A stretch of 64,000 bases of DNA from Aphrophora alni (taxonomy: Eukaryota > Arthropoda > Insecta > Hemiptera > Aphrophoridae). The notes under the pieces are model-generated. The model saw only the letters and a program-made list of their open reading frames with translations. It had not been told where the DNA came from and did not search any database. This document shows, piece by piece, positions 34,975 to 45,099 of the stretch (positions are counted from its first letter, which is position 1; each line of letters opens with the position of its first letter). The stretch covers positions 96,231,668 through 96,295,667 of the forward strand of contig OY740774.1 in assembly GCA_963513935.1 (NCBI GenBank), in the 5' to 3' direction. A program made the position numbers and the translations under genes.

Positions 34975-37370
34975 ACTTTATTTGTTTTTTGTTATTTTCT
35001 AAATTATTTTCTCAATAAATAGTGAATATTATTGATTGAAGAAAAAATACTAGATTAACCAATACTTGCATATTAATACCCTTATTAATAAAAAAAATTA
35101 GTATTTTAAATTGCCACCCACATACATCGTGAGTTTACATTGTTACACAGGTTACATAATATGATGATATCTATAGGTTATGCACAGATGTCCAAAAGTT
35201 TCATGTTGAACATATAGGTAACTTAAATTTTTTATCAAAAGCGGAACATTGTTTATTGGATAAAATCAATTAATGGGTATGTTTACTGAGAATGTTTAAT
35301 ATAATTATTTTATTTTTTATCTTGTTAATAAAAGAAAAAATATATTGGATGACCCAAGAGTTCCGTAAAGGTTTTCAAACCTGAGAAATTGAATACATTA
35401 TTAGCCTAGTGTGTTGACGATAAAATAAACAGTATCTAAACAAGAAATCCTGAATACAAAGAAGTAATAAATATTTTACGGTTTCGGTTTTAAAATTATT
35501 TGCCATTTAGAGTAATGTTACGTTTTACCTTCTATCACTACACTTTTAAATATAGTTAAAAGAACGAAGCCCCATTCTGTTTTAATTCGACTATTTGGGA
35601 TTTCTGTTACATATTATTATATTGGGGTTTCTTTTGTTCTGTTATTTATTTATTTGTTACACAGTTACGGTAAAATACGTTGGATATTCGTCATCTAATT
35701 TACAAGTTATGGTTCTTTTAACAAGACCATTTATGGTAAAACACGTATATTTTTTTAGGAATAGCAGTTACAAAAATATATTACACGGAAAACGTAATTT
35801 TATACCATATTTGTTAATTGCAGTATTTGTACAAATTAACTTCAATTATACAATTTGAATACAGGTGAGTTAAAGTATATAGATGTATACAGTATATATA
35901 TTTTATTAAAGGTATGTAGATAGATCACAGACGAGATTTTATTCCTCACCATTTTTTGGATTGTAGAAGTGTTAAATTTATACATCCGCTAAAAACTCTT
36001 TTATGCGGGAAGGTAAAAAAGGCATTGTCGATTGACGTGAGTGTACCATTGTAAATAATGTTATAATGTTAAGTCTACAACTTGTTCTTAACCAAAGAAA
36101 GTTTTTAAATAATTGTTTAACACCTAATTTTAGTAACAGGGAATTACTAGATTATCATTGATATTATAAATGATTTATTCACAACAACGAATTGAAAAAA
36201 TGATGGAAGATAATATTCAAATGTATAGTATTAATTATATAATAGTTATTATTTACAATTACATTACCTTCAGCGACAGATAACGCCTGTTTTCAAAATT
36301 TAAAACTCAATGAGCTTATATTTTATAATTAAATATGTGGTACGGAATTCTTTGGACGTAATTAAGTAATTATTTGAAATATACAAAGTATAAAAATACA
36401 GCAGATGTGTTGCGACATTTACTTCTATAATACGAATTTTAAATAAGATACCATCGAAAACATAACGGTACTCTTGGGACATATAAGTCTTTATAAATTG
36501 CAGATGTTTATTTTAAGTAAAGAGATATACGAGAAGTATTGCAATTTATTACTTTATATACTGATATTAATTACAGTAGAATTATAACATATACACAATA
36601 TTGAAAATCATTCATTTTCATTTCTTTTCTTATTTACAGTGAAGTTAATAAGGAAATATTGTAGTTAATACAGACACCAAATCAAATCTCAACATCTGCT
36701 CAAATAAAAGCTGAAAGGAATTTTATAATAATATTTCAACTACTGAAGAGTGCATTCCTTAACTGTAGTTATTGTATAGTCAAGTAGTTAAGTTAATAAG
36801 GGGAAAACGTTATTACTGTGCAAAAAAAAAAAATCTATCAAATTGATTTTGATATTTACTCTAAGTTAAACATATTTTCTAAATAAAAATGTGTGTTACA
36901 TCAGTAATGAATCGTCTGCTTGCTTTGTGATAAAAATAGTAACCTTTTGGTTTGGTAAAATGATTTATTTTTAAACCGAAATTTGTAGAAATTAATCAAG
37001 TTTCTTACGTTACTTAGTTAAATAAAATACGACACTAGTATACATCTACTCGAAAGTAACTGTGGCTACTGTGTTACCTATTCTCTCTTTTAACATCCAG
37101 GTGCTCACTTAAGTAAGTACATGATTGGCAAACCCAAATAGACCTACATACATCTAAACTTTTCTTCTTGTAGTTTTGGGGTAGATAAATATTTATCAAC
37201 TTTACTATCTGAACTCGACGCTATTTTCCGAACTTGACGCTACTATTGTAATCAAGAACTTGGGTCTTTAAATTTATCTTCCTTTTTTTTTTTAGGGCAA
37301 CAGTGAGCTAAAGTTTTTTAGATCATAAACTAGATGAAAAAATAAAATAAAATCTGTCTTTTATTAATGT
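34975..37370. other. AT-rich intergenic sequence
   Basis: Open frames at 35595-35858 (plus) and 36300-36482 (minus) have no motif and AT-driven composition, so are not called. Nothing else recognised. Confidence 0.5.
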
Positions 37371-37379
37371 GTAATACAG

Positions 37380-37586
37380 GTTTCAAAGAATATGTGTATC
37401 AAAAGTGTTTTAAAAGAACAAGTTCTTATAACTAAACCAAGAGACATAAATATATATTTTTTAAATGGGTATTTAGAGATACAGAACGAAATACCCCATG
37501 TGTTAGACAACGTAATTGGATACGTACGACTATCATCTTCCCAAAGGACTCGCAGACCGAATTTCAATATATAATTATTTTTAATT
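37380..37586 (+). other. possible exon bounded by splice-like sites (weak)
   Basis: A stretch of less AT-rich sequence is preceded by TAATACAG/GTTTC (acceptor-like) and followed by AATTAG/GTAAGAG (good donor-like). A 60-codon ATG frame (37392-37574) lies within it, ending 12 bases before the donor. The opposite strand is also open (37364-37567), so strand and coding status are undecided. No family recognised. Confidence 0.15.
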
Positions 37587-37942
37587 AGGTAAGAGATGTT
37601 AACACAAAGTATCCATCATGCTTTACATATAAAGATCTATTATATTAAATGTTTTGCTCATTGTAATATTAAATTAGTTTATATTCTTAAAAACTATATA
37701 TCTTTTGATTTATAAAGTTTTCGGCTTTAACAGTAAGGTGAAAAAACATCATTTTTGCTTACAAGTTATTAGCATGTTTTAATAATTTGTGAAATACTCT
37801 GTATTTAGTAAAATATTTTGTGTATTATCTTGTAGCTTTCAAAGGTCAAACTTTTTCCAATGTCTAGCCACATTTTACATTTATTTTTAAAGTAAGAGAC
37901 AGGATGCGATTACATAGAATTTCAATAATCTTTTACATTGTT

Positions 37943-38245
37943 TTATAATGCATTTTGCAACTTTTGCTTCCACTTTATGCCCCTTTGGAATTGTAAGAAG
38001 CACGTAGCAAAAACAAAAACTGTTGAAATTAACTCAAATATAAGAGGATGATTTAGATCAAAGGAAATTTTGGAGTTCCTTTGAAGACTAATAAAAATGA
38101 CTGCAGGCTTGTTCTCTACATATTTAACTTTTCCATCAAAAAGTAAAATTACCGTATCTCTTACACGATATTTTATATAGAAAACAATTGTAAAATCATT
38201 CATATAACCAAATGTTTTAAATGTTGAATATGTAAATGATTCTAG
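37943..38245 (-). other. candidate LamG-like exon or pseudogene fragment (weak)
   Basis: Within a 139-codon minus-strand frame (38362-37943), the part after TTTTTTCCAG (a good 3' splice site, with AG at about 38246) reads TLESFTYSTFKTFGYMNDFT, IVFYIKYRVRDTVILLFDGK and, further on, KPAVIFISLQRNSKISFDLN. The alternation of hydrophobic residues, the F-I-F-(I/F)-K-R-LLLF spacing and the later I-(S)LQRN-KISFDL block resemble the laminin G / concanavalin-like beta-sandwich of extracellular proteins. This is a shape match only. No clear donor site was found at the 3' end, and the last 30 residues look random. It lies just past the truncated end of the Penelope-like element, on the same strand, so it may be what the element landed in, or it may be a chance frame. 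Confidence 0.2.
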
Positions 38246-38513
38246 TGTACCTGGAAAAAACCTAATTACAAAAGGAGGAACAACATTAAATTTGTAAAAC
38301 AATATATTTTCATATTTTAAACGATCTAGGATACTAATGTTTAGATTAAATCTCAATAACACACAGTGTTATTTAATCGATGGAGTTATATTTTTCAATA
38401 ATAGAACCTCACAAATCTGACATATGGTATTCATATAATATGGTTGCACAAATTTACAGAAAATACTACGATCTGTACATTACTTCACCTAAATTTTAAT
38501 ATTTACAAAACTT

Positions 38514-40728
38514 CTAAAAATCACGATCCAAAAATCTAATTTTACAATATAATTTAAGTAAAAACAGAAAATTTGGAATTTTTATATTACTGTACTTGTG
38601 ATTCGTTTGAATTATATGTTCAGCAAACTTTGATTCTGTTTTTAGGGGGTGTGTATGACGTATAGCAGGTGGAATATGTTCCTTAAATCTTTTTTGAAAT
38701 GTTCGGCCCGTTTGTCCAATGTATTTTTTAGGGCAGTCATCACATGATATTTGGTAAATTCCTGTTTGTTGAAATTTGTCAATAGTAATGGTATTTCGGT
38801 TTATTATGGTTGATATATTATTATTTGTTTTATATGTGATCGTGTACCCTTGTTTCTTGAAGATGTTTCTTATAATATGCTGCAGGTCTTTATTGTACTG
38901 CATTGTTAAGTATTTATTGTCCTTGGTTAAATTCATTTTCTCATTCTTTTGCTCTTGTTTTTTGAACAAATTGTCAACTATTGTTGGTTTGTAACCATTT
39001 TGGACTGCAATATATTTGATGGTGTTGTATTCCTCTTCAAAGTCGTCTTGGGACATCGGTACTGTCCGTAGTCTGTGGATAAAGCTGTTAAATGCTGCCA
39101 TCTTATGAGAATGGGGATGGTTAGAAGTTATATGGATGGTGTGGTCTGTGTTGGTGGGCTTTCTGTATATTTTAAATTTAAGTGTTCCTGCTATTTTTGA
39201 TATGGTGAGGTCAAGGTAATTGATGCTGTTATTCACTTCTATTTCTGTTTTAAATTCTAAGGACGGGTGGATATTGTTTAAATAAATGGCAAAAATTTTT
39301 GATTTGTCTTGGTGTGCCCTGATATAAGACCAATATGTCATCGACATACCTGTGGTAATGAATTATATTTCTGTAATGTTTATTTTTATCTGTCATTATA
39401 TTATTGCATTCAATGTGATTCAGAAATATTTCAGCCATCACACTAGATAATGGGCATCCCATTACTAATCCTTTGTTTTGTCTGAAATAATCGTTGTTAA
39501 ATTGAAAGTAGTTCTGAGATAAACATGTGTCCAATAAATTAATTAGTTCGGCTATAGTTTGTTGATTCATATTTTTATTTTCTGTTAGATTGTTGTTCAA
39601 TATGTTAATTGTTTCTTGAACTGGGATATTGGTGTATAAATTGGTTATATCAAATGAAGCTAAGGTTGAACCTGATTTTATAGGAACATCTTTTGTTTTC
39701 GTTATGAGATCATACCTGTTTTTCAAATGAAAAGTTTTCTCAAATGTTACATTTTTCCGAATTATTCTGTCCAGTGTCTTGGATAATTTGTACGCAGGGG
39801 CACTTCTAAAATTCACTAATGGTCTGATTGGGTGTCCAATTTTATGAATTTTTGGTAATGATCTCAATATGGGAGCAACCGGTTTAATCATTTTATTATA
39901 TTTTTTAGTTTCGCTATCCAGTAGAAACTTGCATGCATTTATGGATTTGTTTATGATTTTATTGTAGGAATTGGTTGGGTCTGATTTCAATTTTGTTATT
40001 GCATTTTCACTGAAAAACTTCAATGTCTTATTCACATATTCGTTCTTATTCATTATTACAGTGGTGTTACCTTTATCTGCCTTCGTGATAATTGCACTAT
40101 TTGATTGGATGGTCTTACGAATTCTCAAAGCAACTGCTTGGTCATAACATTTGTTTGGTTGGATAAGTTTGTTATTGTTGTTTTTGATGACATTATTTAC
40201 TTTGTTACTTATAAGTGTCCTGGTGCAGTTCTGCTTATCTTTAGGTAAACATTGTATTATGGACTCTGTGTCAATTAGGGCATTCTTAAGATTATCTTGT
40301 TTACTGATTACATTATGTTTCATGCCCTTATCTAATAAGTTTGTTTCATGTGTGCTGAAGGTAATATTAGTCAAGTTAAGTGTACGAGGATAAAATTCAT
40401 GTTTGCAAGTTATTTCATGTTGTCTGGTCTTCTGCAAATTTTTCAGATTGTATAATTTATTATTGATAGTATTAATCTTTTTAATCAAACTTGGTTTTAT
40501 TTGGTTTTCAATTTCATGAATCAAAGGGATTATCTCTGAACTGTGTAACAATAACATTAATTCTAAATGAGTTCTATATAATAGTGAATTAAGTTGAGTT
40601 TTTTTTGAATATAAATGTTTTAAACTGAATGCTTTGGAACAGTTTGAAATATACAAAGCATTCAAAACAGAACCTGGAACAATACTTAACGAGAAATTGA
40701 ACTTTGATGCAAACTCATTATTTGACAC
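38514..40728 (-). pseudogene. Penelope-like element RT / GIY-YIG endonuclease ORF, frameshifted
   Basis: This encodes the single polyprotein of a Penelope-like retroelement, which copies its RNA at a nick made by its own endonuclease. Segment 1 (40728-39250, 492 codons) has the N-terminal region with FYPRTLNLTNITFSTHE (family block), KADKGNTTVIMN near residue 215, LPKIHK-RPLVNFRSAP at 291-310, the RT motif A SFDITNLYTNIP at 358-369, GLVMGCPLSS at about 420-429 and the catalytic YVDD at 461-464. Segment 2 (39347-38514) continues in another frame with NNIHPSLEF, NYLDLTI, YRKPTNTDHT and the GIY-YIG nuclease: GIY at 196-198 of the segment, CDDC, YIGQTGRTFQKRFKEH and FAEH. The frame break sits in or next to the AAAAATTTTT run at 39291-39300. 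There is no ATG: the frame opens after a stop at 40741-40743 and the first plausible start is a GTG. The normal C-terminus after TNHKYSNI is replaced by unrelated residues. So the copy is nearly full length but dead, or frameshifted by one indel. Confidence 0.93.
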
Positions 40729-40910
40729 AATAATAGAATGTTAAGACACAACTGATAAGCTTCCAAGATTCACTTGAGGAACTAGTCCAAATACAGATAG
40801 TGTACCTACAAGATGTGTTTTATTGTGTCTTCTATGTGTATGTGTATTGCGTGTATAACTGTGTGTTGTGAACTTTTATGTTATAACGAGGAATAGTAAA
40901 TGTCCTGAAA

Positions 40911-40955
40911 CTGAACACTTGAAAATGGCTGAATAGCCGAAACGGCCGTCGTTGA
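40911..40955 (+). ncRNA. decayed hammerhead-like motif beside the PLE
   Basis: TTGAAAA (40919-40925) stands where CTGANGA is expected (two core changes), followed by an extra T, stem II GGCT/AGCC with loop GAAT (40927-40938), intact GAA (40939-40941), stem III ACGGCCGT (40942-40949, self-complementary) and cleavage-site C (40950). The core changes predict an inactive ribozyme. The stem III block is identical to that at 44972-44979. Confidence 0.5.
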
Positions 40956-40999
40956 GAAAAAACGCAAAAAACTACTGGACGGTGATTAATTTAATAAAT

Positions 41000-41975
41000 T
41001 ATAATTAACAGTAGTCGGTATGGCAACAAACAATAATAAAATATATCATTTATTTATTTTTGTTAAATAACTTTGATTACTGCATTTTGCGAATAAAACT
41101 CATGATTCTCTATACCATTATATTTCTGTAAAAAAACATTTTCAAAAATATGGTTTACAAAAAGCATACAATTTTTCTGAATAAAATAAACACCTTTTCC
41201 AAGGAGTTTTCTATTACTCTACCTTAGAGTTAAATTTATACATATTTGGGACTTTAGATCAATTAATAATTATTGAAGATAACGTTAACACGGTCGTGAG
41301 TAGTTTTTACGTATTGCTTTACCTTTTTGCATATACAAGTTATAACACTTTTAACCAATGTAAAACGATTGTATTTTCATTCACAAAAAAGTTCATATTT
41401 ATACTACTAATAACTTCTTTTTAATGTTTTCTTTTTAGAGGAAGGCAGATTCCAAATCCTGTAGACTGCTTTTAAATTTTCGGTTATGATTTTGTTTATT
41501 ATATGCAAAAGTACAAAGCAAAATATACAAAAAGTTATGAATAAAATGTATATGTATATTTCATGTACTACTAAATATATAAAATGCATATTTAGATTCA
41601 AGGGAAATTTAAAAAATATATATATTTAGGGAATTATTATTTATATATTAAGGGAAATTTATTAAATTTTTTTAAATATTTTTGTTCAATGTAAAATTAT
41701 GTAATTTTGGATGCATGTCCTGCGCATAAATATATATGAATATATAGTTTTGTTATGATCCAAAGAGCAAAATGTCAGTTGTTTTTGTGGCGTTTACTCC
41801 ATATTGCATCAATTCCTGTAGTCAATATTAAACGGAATAACTCCTAAAGCATTCCTAGTTTACGTAAACCTTCTCGTATAATATGGTTACAACAGAAAAC
41901 AAATTAAACGAAATGCTAGTTAACATTTCCCAGATGACGGGTCAACTGATTACAAATTTCTTTATTTATTAATCA
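41000..41975. other. AT-rich intergenic sequence
   Basis: Nothing recognised; the 64-codon minus-strand frame at 41407-41601 is judged chance. Confidence 0.55.
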
Positions 41976-41979
41976 GCTG

Positions 41980-42495
41980 TATACCAGTGCTTCGCTACTT
42001 TGGATATCGCTACGGTTTTGATCGTTAATTACTAAAAGTTTAATGCTTTATGTGGAACTAATTTCGAAGACATATTTTAAAACAGCTAAAGAGTCCAATT
42101 TGATTTGTTTTACAGATAGTTAATGTACCAGCATTTTTAGCGAAATAGTGACTAGTATAGTTTATTAAGTCTATTGTAAAATTTGAACACAATCGTTTAA
42201 GTTGAAATTGATCAAATTATTTTGTTTTGTTTTTCAAATACAAGCTACCCTCCTGTATTTTTAAGTTGTAGAAAAACTACGTTTCTAGAATACTGTATTT
42301 TACGTTTGTTTTCAACTATCATACCTAACGGAAAAATAAATTTACATTTTTAACATTTCTCTAGATACGGCCAAAGTATGACAACATACCAAATTTAATT
42401 TAAATCTCTCAACGAGTATAGGCTGTAGAGAAGTGTATAAACAGTATACAACTGATGTTAGACAGACATATGGATAAGAGACAGACGTCATAACA
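41980..42495 (+). mobile_element. RTE-like or SINE-like retroelement remnant
   Basis: CAGCTGTATACCAGTGCTTC followed by GCTACTTTGG resembles the widespread arthropod RTE-derived block (AGCTGTATACCCGTGCTTCG). Then come the block shared with 11600-11860 and a CATACCAAATTTAATTTAAA stretch plus GTTAGACAGACATATGGATA near the end, recalling the CCAAATTTCATCAAAATCGG...ACAGACA tail of such elements. Much decayed, no ORF. Recognition is from memory. Confidence 0.4.
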
Positions 42496-42499
42496 TTTT

Positions 42500-44580
42500 A
42501 TCGGAAATATTGTTTCGCACACAAAACAAAAATCTACGCAAAAAACTTTAACTTTTTGACCCATCACGTAACTTAATGTATATTACAGTACTTGTATTTG
42601 ATACAAATAAAAATATATGTTATCTTACAACGAGATACATTTGTTAACCTTCTTCGTTCTTTTATCGTTTTTTCAAACAATAAACGATTAAATGTTTTAA
42701 TTCTTAAAACATATACACAATACAATGTCATTTTATATTATTTAGAGTACAAAAATAATGTCTTAAGTAATAACAAATAATAATAATAATACTGGAAGAC
42801 ACTCAAACTGAAGTAAATATTTTATCAAAAATAAAATTTCCTCATTTATTACTCTTAAATCTTCCAAAATTTTAAAATAAAGCTAATCTTTGCCTTTGGG
42901 ATTAGTTCTCCGTTCATAAAAGATGTTTACGTCAACTAAATGGATGTATGTGTTATGCAGGTGTTGCAAAGACTTAGGATCTCGTTATGACCATCTTGCA
43001 GAGACATTACCCAGATTTAGTACCTCACCATGTATCCCAGATTGGCTAATTGCCCGTTAAATGTAATACCTACGTTAACGTGAGTAGCCTAAACGTGTCC
43101 TTCAATATCCCTTGCAAGGTATTTTATTACCTACACTACAATCAAAGTTGTATATTACACTTGCGTTTTATTAAAATACAAAACATGTATATTATTAGGT
43201 TTATTCATTTTTGAGATAAATTTTACTGGAAAATTCGTTAATTGAATATCGCCCTTCTTTTTACCATATCAACTAATGATAAATTACACCTCATCTTCGC
43301 GGAGGAAAAAAGAGAAAAAGAAAACTTCACATTCCTCGAAATGTCTCCAAAACCTCTTTGTATCGTATAGAACGAGAACACTCTTCTCGTCGTATTTACA
43401 AACAAATATTACTGAACGAGAGCTAGAGAAAGATCTATGATTTTTTTTATTGACATATTGTTTGGATATTGTTATTATTAAAAGTAAGTTTATGTTTTTT
43501 AAACATGAAAACATGGAAAAACTAATTTAATTTAGAAAGCCATTGTCTGTTCAGAACATATATTTCAACAAAAAATAGTGTAAATTTTGTTCGATTGGTA
43601 ACCTACTATGGATTTTTTTTTGTCTGTAATACAGTCTCGTCAATGCTTTAGCAGACGAAACCATTGGTCGGCAAGACTAATAAAAAGTGGAAGTTACAAA
43701 ATAAAAAATTGCGTTTTAATATATTTTACCTACTATGGAAGTCCTGAACAAATATTTTTAAATAACCTTCAAATTTATTATTATTCCCTAAAACTGACAT
43801 ATATATTAGCAACTATAATCATCGAATTTTCCAGATAAATGTCTTTCGATGTTCTATTCTACTACTACGTTATTAACGATAGTTTTGTATTACAAATGAA
43901 ACTAATCTTTGAAAATAAAGGATTTTAATAATTGCAAAAAACGCTAGTTTCACTGATAAAGTTAAAACGAAACTGTAAATTGTACTACGGTTGCGTAACA
44001 AATAAATGTTAGAATATGAGTATAGTCATCAACAACTAAGTATATATTGAAAGCATTATACTAAAATGCATCGTAAATTAAAATGCAAATAACTTTTATC
44101 GTAAAATAATTATTCCCAAACTAACATGTATATAGAAAATAATTTCTAAACACTTAACACATTCTGTTTCCCTACACTTACAACAAGAACTATAAATGCG
44201 GAAATTAGTTACTTAATAGTAACACATTGAATATAATTATTAAATCAATCAAGATCGGGTGTTTTATTATGTAACCAATTCAAATATAAACTGTCATCGA
44301 AATGTTTTGGCTGTTTACAATTAATTGTTGAAATATTACGTTTGAAAAGTGGTTTTCTGTGTAGACTTTGAGAGCCTTTAGAATTGTTTTGAGTAGTAAA
44401 GTTTCTGAATTGCTTCGAGCTGTGACGTCATGACCAGAGTTAATAATATCCATTCTTTGATAAACAAATCAAAACTTAAAACTGTTCACACAAATGGCCC
44501 AACATTTCAAAGACTTCACAAAACTTTCTATCTATTATTTTCACTTACGAATTAACAAATTGTCTTTGCTATTTCTCATG
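42500..44580. other. AT-rich intergenic sequence
   Basis: Nothing recognised. Open frames at 43284-43514 (minus) and 43608-43838 (plus) show no motif. Confidence 0.5.
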
Positions 44581-44939
44581 CATTGTCGGTTTAAAGGGCG
44601 TTAAAGGGTTACATCGTCAACGTATATCAACATAATTTTGTTAAATTGCATCAATTAAAATGGTCTCCTTATAACTGATATAACACAGTTAATTGTTTGT
44701 TTTGACCGAGCGTGTAAAAGTGTTGTAAATTGATTATTTTGTGTAATAGTTTGTTTGTTAACAGTCATGGTCACACATGCAACGAAATTTATTAAATGAA
44801 GAATATGTTATTACCCTTAGACTTACTGATCTATGTACTGAGTTTATATTGTTTAATTCTCCTACTAAATCTTGTACCACCTAAAACAGTTAACCTACCA
44901 GTTACCTACTGCGATGGCGTTTGACTGATAACACGTTGG

Positions 44940-44985
44940 TCATAGCCTGATGATGTCACATTGAAGACAAAACGGCCGTAGCTGC
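44940..44985 (+). ncRNA. hammerhead-like motif, near-intact
   Basis: Stem I TAGC (44943-44946), core CTGATGA (44947-44953), extra T, short stem II GTC/GAC (44955-44957, 44966-44968) with an 8-base loop, AAA where GAA is expected (44969-44971), stem III ACGGCCGT, cleavage-site A (44980) and GCTG (44981-44984) pairing with TAGC through one wobble. A single core change, G to A at the GAA position, separates it from the consensus. It shares stem III with the copy beside the PLE, which suggests that 44.6-45.0 kb is an end fragment of a related PLE. Confidence 0.5.
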
Positions 44986-45020
44986 ATTAATAAGGAATTG
45001 CTATAGATTAAGGTAAATTA

Positions 45021-45024
<4 letters not shown>

Positions 45025-45095
<71 letters not shown>
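45025..45095. repeat. (AT)n microsatellite
   Basis: About 70 bases; begins 40 bases after the hammerhead-like motif at 44.95 kb. Confidence 0.95.
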
Positions 45096-45096
<1 letters not shown>

Positions 45097-45099
45097 CAG

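Larger units (their letters stand above)
38514..40990 (-). mobile_element. Penelope-like element (PLE), damaged copy
   Basis: The body is the RT and GIY-YIG ORF on the minus strand. Upstream of it (40744-40990) is a segment with a hammerhead-like relic on the plus strand, opposite to the ORF. PLE copies are often flanked by partial, inverted or tandem copies of themselves, and their terminal repeats commonly carry hammerheads, so this segment is probably the end of a second, inverted copy. The 3' limit is near 38580, where family-like coding sequence stops. Exact ends and target-site duplications could not be fixed. Confidence 0.75.

Noticed and set aside
36740..36770. CTGAAGAGTGCATTCC as a hammerhead core
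   Set aside because: No stem II hairpin and no GAAAC downstream.
38776..38994. 72-codon plus-strand open frame inside the PLE (and another at 40151-40393)
   Set aside because: Both are antisense to the convincing RT / GIY-YIG coding sequence.
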